From assembly GCA_041984885.1 (NCBI GenBank), contig JBHIXH010000003.1, positions 32,807 to 96,806 on the forward strand: a stretch of DNA of 64,000 nt, read 5' to 3'. The notes beneath the pieces are model-generated. The model worked only from the letters and a program-made list of their open reading frames with translations. It ran no database searches and was not told the DNA's origin. Source of the stretch: UBA4486 sp041984885 (GTDB taxonomy: Bacteria; Pseudomonadota; Gammaproteobacteria; Eutrophobiales; Eutrophobiaceae). How positions within the stretch are numbered: the stretch's first letter is position 1; each line of letters opens with the position of its first letter. Made by a program: the position numbers and the translations under genes. Below, one piece after another: positions 41,206 through 50,133 of the stretch.

Positions 41206-41943
41206 TTATTGGCTTTGTGGTTCGGCCTCTTCCAGCTTGTGTTTGCGCATCAACCACAGATAGCAGGCCGCGGAGATACCGGAGGATCCGAAAATCATGC
41301 ACATGACCATGATCTGGTAGCGCACCGCGATCAGCGGTGACACGCCAGACAGGATCTGGCCGGTCATCATGCCGGGCAACGACACGAGACCCACGGCAAA
41401 CATCGAGTTAATGACCGGGATCATCGCTGCTCGCATCGCGTTATTGCGTGCCTTCATATAATCCACCTGGTTCACGGTCTCTGATTCAAAGCGTTCAGCC
41501 GCCACGCTGACCGTGTTCATTGCATTTGAAAATATCATCCCGGCCAGCGGTATGACCATGTGCGGGGCAAACCACGGCTGCAGCTCCAGCACCGAGGTAG
41601 TCACGAGAAACAGCGTGCTGACGCCACCGAGTGATGTGGCGATTAACACATTGAAATACAGTTGCGAGTTGGTCCGGCTTAACGGTCGTAATGCGATCCA
41701 GCTGGAAACCAGCAGCATGATGATTAACACGGCCACCACGATCAGCGACTGGTTCGTTTCAAAAATATAGGTAAGCACGTAGCCGATTGCGATCAGTTGC
41801 ACCAACATGCGCGCGATCGCGTACACGGACGTTTTTCCGCTCAATGACCAGTACGACATGATACCGACGACAACAAACGCCGGGATAAACGACAAGGCAA
41901 GATTAAAAACCGGGATCACGTTAACACTTTGCATTTCATTCAC
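41206..41943 (-). CDS. FetB-like ABC permease (UPF0014)
   Basis: A 245-residue protein with about seven membrane helices. VQLIAIGYVLTYIF, VIPLAGMIFSNAMN and SLPGMMTGQILSGVSP are signatures of the FetB/YbbM family, which exports iron and supports oxidative-stress resistance. The expected ATPase partner FetA is not next to it; it appears as a single-gene unit. Confidence 0.87.
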   Translation of the reverse strand: MNEMQSVNVIPVFNLALSFIPAFVVVGIMSYWSLSGKTSVYAIARMLVQLIAIGYVLTYIFETNQSLIVVAVLIIMLLVSSWIALRPLSRTNSQLYFNVLIATSLGGVSTLFLVTTSVLELQPWFAPHMVIPLAGMIFSNAMNTVSVAAERFESETVNQVDYMKARNNAMRAAMIPVINSMFAVGLVSLPGMMTGQILSGVSPLIAVRYQIMVMCMIFGSSGISAACYLWLMRKHKLEEAEPQSQ

Positions 41944-42064
41944 TCATTTGGGTGAGGCGCCAGTATAAGCGATGCCCCGCACAGGTCATATTTATTGACG
42001 TCGATCAGCGCCACCGTATAATCGCAGGGTGTAAACGGATTTTTTACTGACAGGGAGCATTGTC

Positions 42065-42637
42065 ATGACGAAACACTTTCTTGTTTTTATTTTTCTTCTC
42101 ACGGCGGTGCCAGTCCAGGCCATGCCGATTCAATTTGATTTTCGCAGTCCACTGATCGAGACTCTGGACGAAGCGGTCTCATTTAACCTGTCGTCAGGCG
42201 GCTTGATACTCACTGTCGCCACGAGTGACGGACTGCTGAATCGAACCAATAACGGTTTCGGTGTCAACGCAACCGGGGCCGGTGATAATACGGATGCGCT
42301 CGATGCCGGTAGCGGCTTCAGTGAAAGCCTGACCTTTCAGTTTAATTTACCGGTTTCATTAATTGGCTTTACTGTCTCCGGCGTTGGCAGCCAGGACATC
42401 GGCGAATATGTGGTTCACCCGGCGGCTGTGGTCACATTTGATTCATCCGGATTGCATTCGCTGGACAACCAGCTGCTACTGGCCGGTGAGCGTCTCGGTA
42501 TTATGCATGTAGCTGGCAACGGCTTCAGCCTTGACAGCCTGTCGGTGGAAATGGCCAGTGTGCCTGCACCGGCTACACTGCCGTTATTATTCGCAGGATT
42601 ACTGCTTACGGCGATGGTCCGATATAAACGTTGTTAG
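42065..42637 (+). CDS. PEP-CTERM-like secreted protein
   Basis: A 190-residue protein. The signal peptide is cleaved near VQAMP. The body is beta-rich (DFRSPLIETLDEAVSF, then FNLPVSLIGFTVSGVG). The C-terminus reads VPAPATLPLLFAGLLL, then a basic RYKRC end: proline motif, hydrophobic helix and basic tail, as in PEP-CTERM exopolysaccharide-associated sorting signals. Known carriers of such tails also have exosortase genes, which are not in this window. Its stop overlaps that of the convergent transglycosylase gene. Confidence 0.82.
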   Translation: MTKHFLVFIFLLTAVPVQAMPIQFDFRSPLIETLDEAVSFNLSSGGLILTVATSDGLLNRTNNGFGVNATGAGDNTDALDAGSGFSESLTFQFNLPVSLIGFTVSGVGSQDIGEYVVHPAAVVTFDSSGLHSLDNQLLLAGERLGIMHVAGNGFSLDSLSVEMASVPAPATLPLLFAGLLLTAMVRYKRC

Positions 42638-43464
42638 GCGTCGTGCGCTGCCTGCAACAATTTTAAAATGCGTTTTACATAAGCGCGTGTTTCCTGAAAC
42701 GGTGGCACACCTTTATATTGCGCAACTGCATTTTCACCGGCGTTATACCCGGCCAGTGCCAGGCTGATATCGCCTTTAAAGTGATCCAGCAACCAGCGTA
42801 GATAGGCCATACCGCCATGCAGGTTTTGCAATGGGTCCCAGACATCGTCCACGTTAAAACGATCCGCCGTCGCCGGGATTAATTGCATCAGTCCCTGCGC
42901 GTTTTTTTCCGAACGCGCTTTGACATTAAAGTTGGATTCCGTTTCGATGACCGCCAGCACCAGGTTGGCGTCAAGTTCATAATCCGGTGCCAGGCGTTGC
43001 ACCCAGTAATGGATCAGTTTTTTATCCGGGTTCGGTACACTTTTAATCGGCGGTAATATCTCCTTGCCATTCGCCAGCAGACAACGACGATTATCCTCAA
43101 CAGCGACCGTGGTCAGCCGCTGCAACATTTTCTGCGCAAACCGGTCGCCGGCCTCCGCGGCCCGCGAAAACCAGGCCGCAGCAATCGCATCATCACGCGG
43201 CACACCCCGTCCGTTCGCATAGATCCAGCCCAGCTGATAATTGGCATCGGCGTCGCCTTTACGCGCGGCGTGACAATAGATTTTGATCGCCTGGTTCATA
43301 TCACGTGGCACGCCCTCGCCATGTTCATAACGGGCCGCCAACTCACGCATTGCCACGACTGACATGTATTCAAATTGTGTATCGGCTGGCGTCAAGTCGA
43401 GCGTGTATGCCACCGAACTGTAGGCAATCAGCGACAAAAGCAGGCTGGAAAAACATTGGCGCAT
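42634..43464 (-). CDS. Lytic transglycosylase with Sel1 repeats
   Basis: A 276-residue protein. After a signal peptide (MRQCFSSLLLSLIAYSSVAY) come two Sel1-type TPR units (YEHGEGVPRDMNQAIKIY and YQLGWIYANGRGVPRDD). A SLT catalytic domain follows, with the Glu in VIETESNFNVKARS and AQGLMQLIPATA. It cleaves glycan strands of peptidoglycan. The open frame begins at 43491, but the start at 43464 gives the signal peptide. Confidence 0.9.
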   Translation of the reverse strand: MRQCFSSLLLSLIAYSSVAYTLDLTPADTQFEYMSVVAMRELAARYEHGEGVPRDMNQAIKIYCHAARKGDADANYQLGWIYANGRGVPRDDAIAAAWFSRAAEAGDRFAQKMLQRLTTVAVEDNRRCLLANGKEILPPIKSVPNPDKKLIHYWVQRLAPDYELDANLVLAVIETESNFNVKARSEKNAQGLMQLIPATADRFNVDDVWDPLQNLHGGMAYLRWLLDHFKGDISLALAGYNAGENAVAQYKGVPPFQETRAYVKRILKLLQAAHDA

Positions 43465-43563
43465 GCACGATATCCTCACTAAATCAGCCAATTGGCCGAT
43501 CTAGCCTGTGTTATATAAAGAGTTTAACGGATATATGGCAGAAAGCGTGCCAGGATACAACGT

Positions 43564-45684
43564 CTAGCTGTCGTTTAAGGCAAGGACACGCGTGGAGAAA
43601 CTGGCCAGCTCGGTTGCCTCGGTCAGTTTAATGTAGTTCTGGTACAGTGTTTTTATCTCGCGGACATAGACAACGGTCTGGCCACAGCGACATCGAATTT
43701 TGGTTTCACCGTCTCGTTCGACCGGTTTGGCCAACTGCATCATGGCGGCCTCGACATTGCCGAACCAGCGATTCGGATCCAGGCCGATCTGTTCGGTATA
43801 ACGACGAACACGTTCGATTCGTCCCAGCCCCGCGTTGTAGGCCGCCAGCGAAAACCAGATCCGGTCCTCGAGTAACAGCTCGTCCTCGAAACTGTCACGC
43901 AACTGCCTCAGGTAGGCCACGCCCGCGGCAATACTCTGTTGCGGATCGTACGGCATATCGACACCAAGGTCTTCTGCCGTCGCCGGCATGATCTGCATCA
44001 AGCCTTCGGCCCCAACCGAAGACACGGCTAACGGGTTAAACTGGCTCTCCTGGTATACCTGGGCAACGATCAGGCGCCAGTCAAAATCGTGCAGCTCGGC
44101 CGCCCGTTGAATATCGGCATCATACGGTGAAAGCTGTTCAATCCTGGCCAGTAACCGCGCATCGCCATTCTGCGTTTTCGGTCGACGTATGTATTTCGCA
44201 TACAGGTTGTTATACGTGTGGTTTTTATAGGTATTGGCAATAAACCGATTTAACTGTGCGAGCAACTTTGTATCGCTGGCGCGTACCGCCCACACATTTG
44301 AGCGTGGTTCGGTCAGGGCGAACTCGGATTGCAATCCAATCTGACGATTTAATTCCGACTTTAATTGATGGCTCGGTACAACGGTCAGGTCATACATGCC
44401 CTGCGACACCATGAACAGCGTCGACTCGGTGTTCATGCCCTTGTGTGCCTCGATTACCTGGAATTCGACACCATGCCAGCGTTGCAATTGAGTCAGCAAT
44501 GCCATGTACGGGCTCTCGGCCGGCAAATGAATCCGTCGACCTTCCAGCTCGTGGATATCAACGATACGATCATCGCTGCTACGTCCAACGACAACCGGGG
44601 CAGAGTAAAGATAAGGCTGCGTAAACATCAACTCTTTCGACGTCAAGCTTTGTCGCGGTAACGAGGCCGCGATGACGTCGCCCTGGCCGGAGACCAGCAA
44701 CTGCTTCATTTCCTCATGCGATTCGGCCAGCACAAGTTCAACGCGCATGCGATGTTTTTTGGCAAAACGGTTGATCAACTCATATTCAAAGCCGGCGATC
44801 TCCCCGTTTTTATAAAACAGGTTGGTCGGACTCTGGTACGTGATCAAGCGAATGTTTCGTTTTTCCTGCAGGGCAGGCAGATCATCCTTGGCGATATCCG
44901 ACAGGTTCATCGCCAACAGGTATTTTTTCAGGTACGTGTTGAGTGAGGCGGCCAATGTGTCCGAGTCCGGCCTGACGTACCACGCCATACGTTGTGGTGA
45001 AGTTAAATCAAAACTGGCGTTCAGGTCAGTATGTTCCGGCAACAAACTGTTCAGGCGTAAACTGTCCATCACGGTCAGGTCGAATTGACCGGTACTGACT
45101 CGCTGCAGTATGTCGTTCTCTGACATCAATTCAGGGATAACCACCACGTCCATACCGGTATGTTGTTCCGCCATCTGCTTGACCAGGGGAAACACCGGTG
45201 ATGATTTCTTCAATGCCACCTGGCGAAAGGCCAGGTCTTCGATGTGGCTGATACGTGCGCTGTCCTTACGGTTCACCACCTGTTGCGCTGACACAGACCA
45301 GGGCTCCAGCATCGTTGCAGTATCATGGATGCCGGCACGTAACGATTCGTTCTCTGCCAACACGATATCGCCTTCACCTGTATGCAGATGATGCAATAGC
45401 TGCCAGCGGCGATCGACTTCGATCCAGCGCAGTTCGAGATCATGCTCGGCGGCATAGGTTGCAATCAGACGCTGCTCAACATCACTGATGCCGACATCGT
45501 TCTGAAACTGGCGCGTATATAGTATTCGCAGTGTATTGTCGCTGGCGCTGTCTGACGTATCAGCGGGGAGCAGGTCCGTGGCCAATAGATCGCGTGACAG
45601 AACGGCCAGCAATACCCATAGCACGGCAGCGACGCGATGGCGTCGTAGCAGGTTCGGCAGTGTTGATTGGCCTGATAAAATCAT
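43564..45684 (-). CDS. MltF-like protein with two solute-binding domains and an SLT domain
   Basis: A 706-residue protein. The N-terminal hydrophobic helix (VAAVLWVLLAVLS) is followed by two family-3 solute-binding domains (about residues 50-265 and 285-510). The second contains GEIAGFEYELINRFAKKHR. The C-terminal SLT domain has QESQFNPLAVSSVGAEG with its catalytic Glu and LMQIMPATAE. MltF has one such binding domain; here there are two. Ligand sensing may gate cell-wall cleavage. The frame is open to 45726; 45684 is the better start. A hairpin-rich gap lies upstream. Confidence 0.87.
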   Translation of the reverse strand: MILSGQSTLPNLLRRHRVAAVLWVLLAVLSRDLLATDLLPADTSDSASDNTLRILYTRQFQNDVGISDVEQRLIATYAAEHDLELRWIEVDRRWQLLHHLHTGEGDIVLAENESLRAGIHDTATMLEPWSVSAQQVVNRKDSARISHIEDLAFRQVALKKSSPVFPLVKQMAEQHTGMDVVVIPELMSENDILQRVSTGQFDLTVMDSLRLNSLLPEHTDLNASFDLTSPQRMAWYVRPDSDTLAASLNTYLKKYLLAMNLSDIAKDDLPALQEKRNIRLITYQSPTNLFYKNGEIAGFEYELINRFAKKHRMRVELVLAESHEEMKQLLVSGQGDVIAASLPRQSLTSKELMFTQPYLYSAPVVVGRSSDDRIVDIHELEGRRIHLPAESPYMALLTQLQRWHGVEFQVIEAHKGMNTESTLFMVSQGMYDLTVVPSHQLKSELNRQIGLQSEFALTEPRSNVWAVRASDTKLLAQLNRFIANTYKNHTYNNLYAKYIRRPKTQNGDARLLARIEQLSPYDADIQRAAELHDFDWRLIVAQVYQESQFNPLAVSSVGAEGLMQIMPATAEDLGVDMPYDPQQSIAAGVAYLRQLRDSFEDELLLEDRIWFSLAAYNAGLGRIERVRRYTEQIGLDPNRWFGNVEAAMMQLAKPVERDGETKIRCRCGQTVVYVREIKTLYQNYIKLTEATELASFSTRVLALNDS

Positions 45685-45726
45685 ACGTTCACACGTCTCA
45701 TCCGGGCGTCGGCGCGGATTATACAA

Positions 45727-45899
45727 TATATAGTTGAGAAAAAGTTAGTATCTACTACATGTAGATTTGTGCGCTGCACAAAGTGTGAACTGTATCAAAC
45801 TGAAAATTTGATAGCAAGCACTCACGAGGCCGCATAGCCGGTCCGGTGAGGTTAACCTAAGTTGCTGTTTGTAATGATTTTATCAGGGTGGGTGAGTGT
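45727..45899. other. Hairpin-rich intergenic region
   Basis: No gene fits here. The stretch contains three small perfect inverted repeats: ATCTAC with its partner near 45750-45766, GTGC...GCAC near 45769-45779, and TATCAAA/TTTGATA at 45793-45813. A CTCAC...GTGAG pair lies near 45821-45850. It separates murU from the MltF-like gene and could hold operators or a terminator; I cannot tell which. Confidence 0.4.
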
Positions 45900-46562
45900 T
45901 TACTCTGATTGCTGGGATTGAATTTCCGATAACCTCTCTGGCGTGCCGATGTCACTCCAGACACCCTCGTAGACGACGCCGGACAGCTGTTGCTGGTCGG
46001 CCGCGACGCGCAGCAGGGGTGTGAGCGAGTAGCGCCCGGCACTGGCTGAGGCAAATAACTCGGGACGGTAGAGCCCGATGCCGCTGAACGTAAATTGATT
46101 CGTGCCGGTATTACGCACACTGCTATTTTCCAACGCAAAGTCGCCGTTCTGATTATGTTTCGGGTTGGGTACGAGCACGAGGTGCCCGAGACCATCGATG
46201 GCCCGGGGCAACGAATTAAAGTCGTAGTCCGTCCAGATATCGGCATTCAGGGCAATGAATGCCTCGCGGCCAAGCAACGGTAATGCCTGATAAATACCGC
46301 CGCCGGTTTCCAGCGGCGCCTCTCCCTCGGCGGAATACTGAATATTAACGCCAAAGAGACTGCCATCACCCAGCCTGTTCTCGATCAACTGGCCAAGTCG
46401 TCCATGATTGATGACGATGTCTGTTATGCCGCACGCAGCCAGTCGCTCAAGATGATAGACGATCAGCGGTTTACCGTTTACCTCGAGCAACGGTTTCGGT
46501 GTGTGATCGGTTAACGGGCGCATACGCTCACCGTGGCCGGCGGCAAGGATCATGGCGCGCAT
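45900..46562 (-). CDS. murU: MurU, N-acetylmuramate-1-phosphate uridylyltransferase
   Basis: A 220-residue nucleotidyltransferase. LAAGHGERMRPLTDHTPKPL is the nucleotide-binding motif, LNADIW carries the metal Asp, and SDIGTPERL ends the fold. With AmgK it recycles N-acetylmuramic acid to UDP-MurNAc, bypassing de novo synthesis and its fosfomycin-sensitive step. It overlaps the amgK end by 13 bases. Confidence 0.93.
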   Translation of the reverse strand: MRAMILAAGHGERMRPLTDHTPKPLLEVNGKPLIVYHLERLAACGITDIVINHGRLGQLIENRLGDGSLFGVNIQYSAEGEAPLETGGGIYQALPLLGREAFIALNADIWTDYDFNSLPRAIDGLGHLVLVPNPKHNQNGDFALENSSVRNTGTNQFTFSGIGLYRPELFASASAGRYSLTPLLRVAADQQQLSGVVYEGVWSDIGTPERLSEIQSQQSE

Positions 46563-47548
46563 TGGTCGCCCTCGCGTTCAAATACGGGTAATACCTTTTC
46601 CTGAATAAACCGGCTGACGGGGTTTAACTCGGCATAGTCATCTTGCAGTTGCACGATGTAGCGTAACGTTCTCGGAATGTCTTTCAGGTATCCGTCCTTG
46701 CCGTCACGATGATACAGGCGACAGAAGATGCCGCTGGCCTTTAACTGACGTTGCACACCCATCAAATCAAACCAGCGTTGCACCCGCTCGCGATCGAACC
46801 CGATACCGGCCTGCTCTGCTGTATCGATAAAGTACTGCAGCCATTGCTGGCGTTGCGCGACCGGCCAGTCGATATAGCAGTCCTTTAATAATGAAACGAT
46901 GTCATAACAGAACGGCCCATGCACGGCATCCTGATAATCAAGTATGCCAGGAGATTCAGTGCCGTTCGTCATCAGGTTGCGCGAATGATAATCACGGTGC
47001 ACAAACACGCGCGGCTGTTGTAGCGCATTTTCAATTAACAGGTCCTGCAACTGATCGATCATCGACTGTTCGTCAGCGGAATAGTCCTGTTGCAGATGAT
47101 GACCAACCAGCCAGTCATCAAACAGCTTCATCTCATTCAGCAGTAACGTTTCATCGTAGTCCGGCAGGCCGGTGACTGAAGTCTGCGCCTGCATCAGGAC
47201 CAGCGAATCGATCGCCCCTTTATATAATGTATCGGCGTTCGTTTCGTTCACTACCTGTAAGAATTGTTCCGTGCCCAGGTCAGTCAGCAATAAAAACCCC
47301 TGCTCAGTATCACTCGCTTTAATCGCTGGCACCTTCAAGCCGGCGCGTAACAGTCGACGACTGATATCAATGAACTCACGGCAGGATTCGTGTTCCGGCG
47401 GCGCATCCATTGCAACCCAGCTAGTGTCGTTGGCGGTAACGCGAAAATAACGACGAAAGCTTGCATCGGCGGAAGCCGGTGCGATGGAGTCAAGCTGTAT
47501 GCCCGCCTGTTTCAACCAGTCAGTTAATTGTTGTAACCGTGTATCCAT
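46550..47548 (-). CDS. amgK: AmgK, N-acetylmuramate/N-acetylglucosamine kinase
   Basis: A 332-residue aminoglycoside phosphotransferase-fold kinase. FVHRDYHSRNLM is the catalytic loop, and GILDYQDAVHGP has the metal-binding Asp. It phosphorylates the anomeric position of MurNAc for MurU. Genes amgK-murU form a translationally coupled pair, as in pseudomonads. In pseudomonads an LptD/SurA cluster often lies near; here YrbG-KdsD-KdsC is divergent from it, 89 bases away. Confidence 0.93.
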   Translation of the reverse strand: MDTRLQQLTDWLKQAGIQLDSIAPASADASFRRYFRVTANDTSWVAMDAPPEHESCREFIDISRRLLRAGLKVPAIKASDTEQGFLLLTDLGTEQFLQVVNETNADTLYKGAIDSLVLMQAQTSVTGLPDYDETLLLNEMKLFDDWLVGHHLQQDYSADEQSMIDQLQDLLIENALQQPRVFVHRDYHSRNLMTNGTESPGILDYQDAVHGPFCYDIVSLLKDCYIDWPVAQRQQWLQYFIDTAEQAGIGFDRERVQRWFDLMGVQRQLKASGIFCRLYHRDGKDGYLKDIPRTLRYIVQLQDDYAELNPVSRFIQEKVLPVFEREGDQCAP

Positions 47549-47637
47549 GAGGTTGCTGTTGTATTCGTTGCCGTTGTCTATCGAACCAATCGATATTCTG
47601 GCATTATCGCCGAAACAACTAAACCTGACTGCATTTC

Positions 47638-48600
47638 ATGTTGCTCGCCTCTCTCGGATTAATTGCCGGCCTCGCCTGCCTGGTTTATGGCGCCGATCGT
47701 TTTGTCATTGGTGCTGGCAGCACTGCGAGAAACGCGGGCGTCAGCCCTCTGATCATCGGACTGACGATTGTCGGCTTTGCCACCTCGGCACCGGAGATCC
47801 TCGTCGGTTCGGTTGCCGCCTGGCAAGGGAAAACCGAAATGGCGGTCGGTAACGCGCTGGGCTCAAACATCACGAACATTGCACTGGTGCTGGGTGCGAC
47901 AGCGGTGTTGTATCCCATCACGATAAATTCTAAAACGCTGATACGCGAATACCTGATCATGTTTGCCGCTTTATTGCTCGGGCTGATCGCGTTATTCGAT
48001 CAGTCACTCAGTCGTGTTGATGCCGGTATCTTACTCGTGTCGATGTTCATCATCACCGTCATCATTGTTGTGCTTTCGCGCCGCTCCAAGGAAAAGGACC
48101 TGTTGTTGCAGGAATACGAAAAAGAACTGCAAATACCGTTATCTGTTAAAAAGTCCCTGTGGTTACTGGTTATTGGTCTGGTCCTGCTCGTTGGCGGGGC
48201 CGAGTTACTCGTGCGCAGCGCTGTCATCATTGCCCAGGCATTCGGCCTTAGCGACCTGATCATCGGGCTGACAATCATTGCCATCGGTACCAGCCTGCCG
48301 GAACTCGCCGCATCGATCATGAGTGTGATCAAAAAAGAATCCGAGCTTGCGATCGGCAACGTCATCGGATCGAACATGTACAATATGCTGGCCGTGCTTG
48401 GTATCCCCGCGCTGATCACACCAACGGTCATTGATCCTGCCGTGCTCTACCGCGACCTGCCTGTCATGTTCGGCCTGACGCTGTTAATGGGCTGGATGGT
48501 GTTTATCCACGGCAGTGGTAAATTTACTCGCGCTGAGGGTGCTGTACTGCTTGCCTGTTTTTTTTCATACCAGGCCCTGTTGTTCAGCCAATTATCGTAA
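47638..48600 (+). CDS. yrbG: Calcium/sodium antiporter, YrbG family
   Basis: A 320-residue CaCA exchanger with two inverted halves of five helices. The alpha repeats are ATSAPEILVG with NALGSNITNIALVLG, and GTSLPELAAS with NVIGSNMYNMLAVLG. It exchanges Ca2+ for Na+ or H+. It is followed 14 bases later by kdsD, the conserved yrbG-kdsD-kdsC arrangement. Confidence 0.93.
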   Translation: MLLASLGLIAGLACLVYGADRFVIGAGSTARNAGVSPLIIGLTIVGFATSAPEILVGSVAAWQGKTEMAVGNALGSNITNIALVLGATAVLYPITINSKTLIREYLIMFAALLLGLIALFDQSLSRVDAGILLVSMFIITVIIVVLSRRSKEKDLLLQEYEKELQIPLSVKKSLWLLVIGLVLLVGGAELLVRSAVIIAQAFGLSDLIIGLTIIAIGTSLPELAASIMSVIKKESELAIGNVIGSNMYNMLAVLGIPALITPTVIDPAVLYRDLPVMFGLTLLMGWMVFIHGSGKFTRAEGAVLLACFFSYQALLFSQLS

Positions 48601-48614
48601 TATAGGCAGCCGAT

Positions 48615-49595
48615 ATGACCCGTACGGAACAGGACAAACTACTCGAACTCGGCCGCGCCGTGTTACAGACCGAGGCCGATGCGATCCAGGCGCTCATGCC
48701 GCGCCTGGATCAGGCCTTCGTGCAGGCCTGCGAGTTCATATTGAACTGCTCCGGCCGCACCGTCGTGATTGGCATGGGGAAGTCCGGCCATATTGGCGGC
48801 AAGATCGCGGCGACGCTGGCCAGCACCGGCACACCGGCCTTTTTTGTCCACCCGGGCGAGGCCAGTCATGGTGATCTTGGCATGATCACTTCCAGCGACG
48901 TCGTCATTGCCCTGTCAAACTCGGGCGAAACGGAAGAAGTGATTACGTTACTGCCACTGATAAAACGCCTGGGTGTACCGCTCATCGCGCTAACCGGCGC
49001 GGGCGAATCGACACTGGCGCAGGAGGCGACCGTAGCAATCCATGTTGGTGTCGATAAAGAGGCCTGCCCGCTTGGTCTGGCACCAACGGCAAGTACAACG
49101 GCCGCACTGGCAATGGGTGATGCACTGGCTATCGCGTTGCTGGAGGCGCGCGGTTTCGATGCCGATGATTTTGCGCTGTCACATCCGGGCGGCAGTCTCG
49201 GTCGGCGCCTGTTACTGCACGTTGCCGATATTATGCATACCGGCGATGCGATACCGGTGGTACAGACCGATACCAAATTATCGGCAGCGCTGGTCGAAAT
49301 GTCCGCAAAAGGTCTCGGCACAACCGCTGTCGTCGACCGGCACAATCACATCGCCGGAATTTTTACCGATGGCGACCTGCGGCGTACGCTGGATAAACAG
49401 GTGGATATTCTTACTACGCCCGTTTCCGCCGTGATCAGCGGCAACTGTAAAACGATCACACCGGATAAACTGGCAGCGGAAGCATTGGCGTTAATGGAGC
49501 AACACAAGATCAACGCGTTACTGGTCGTGAACGAAGCAAACGATCTCGTCGGTATTCTCAATATGCATGATCTGCTCAGGGCGCGCGTGGTCTGA
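48615..49595 (+). CDS. kdsD: D-arabinose 5-phosphate isomerase
   Basis: A 326-residue protein with an N-terminal SIS domain (VVIGMGKSGHIGGKIAATLAS, then SNSGETEEV) and two C-terminal CBS domains from about residue 205 (VADIMHTGDAIP). It makes arabinose-5-P, the precursor of the Kdo of lipopolysaccharide. Its TGA overlaps the kdsC ATG by one base. Confidence 0.95.
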   Translation: MTRTEQDKLLELGRAVLQTEADAIQALMPRLDQAFVQACEFILNCSGRTVVIGMGKSGHIGGKIAATLASTGTPAFFVHPGEASHGDLGMITSSDVVIALSNSGETEEVITLLPLIKRLGVPLIALTGAGESTLAQEATVAIHVGVDKEACPLGLAPTASTTAALAMGDALAIALLEARGFDADDFALSHPGGSLGRRLLLHVADIMHTGDAIPVVQTDTKLSAALVEMSAKGLGTTAVVDRHNHIAGIFTDGDLRRTLDKQVDILTTPVSAVISGNCKTITPDKLAAEALALMEQHKINALLVVNEANDLVGILNMHDLLRARVV

Positions 49596-50128
49596 TGCAA
49601 ACCACGCCGGAATTGATTGCGCTTGCACGCGAGGTAAAACTGGCCGTGTTTGATGTCGATGGCGTATTGACTGACGGTAGCCTGTACCTGGGCGAAAATG
49701 GCAACGAGTATAAGGCGTTTAACGTGCGCGACGGGCTTGGCCTTGTCATGTTGCGTGACAGTGGTTGTGAACTGGCTGTGATCACGGCACGCAGTTCAAC
49801 AATAGTTGCCGATCGCATGCAAAGCCTCGGCATTAATCATGTCTACCAAGGGCAGGACGACAAACGTGTTGCCTTGCTTGGCTTAATGGAAAAACTCGAC
49901 ATTCAACCGTCACAGGTCATGTATCTCGGCGACGACCTGATCGACCTGCCGGCCATGAAAAAAGTCGGGCTGCCGATCGCGGTGGCCGACGCGCATGCAC
50001 GGGTGAAAGAGATGGCTGCCGCGGTAACCGAAGCAAACGGCGGCAGGGGTGCGGCCAGGGAAGTGTGCGAGTTTATCATGCAGGCACAGGGCACCTTTGC
50101 CGACAGGCTGCAGCAATACTTATCCTGA
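49595..50128 (+). CDS. kdsC: KDO-8-phosphate phosphatase
   Basis: A 177-residue HAD phosphatase without a cap domain. The nucleophile motif is FDVDGVLTDG with Asp20 and Asp22. ITARSS and YLGDDLIDLPAMK complete the site. It releases phosphate from Kdo-8-P. It is translationally coupled to kdsD. The usual lptC-lptA-lptB genes do not follow; the next gene is convergent. Confidence 0.95.
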   Translation: MQTTPELIALAREVKLAVFDVDGVLTDGSLYLGENGNEYKAFNVRDGLGLVMLRDSGCELAVITARSSTIVADRMQSLGINHVYQGQDDKRVALLGLMEKLDIQPSQVMYLGDDLIDLPAMKKVGLPIAVADAHARVKEMAAAVTEANGGRGAAREVCEFIMQAQGTFADRLQQYLS

Positions 50129-50133
50129 AAAAA

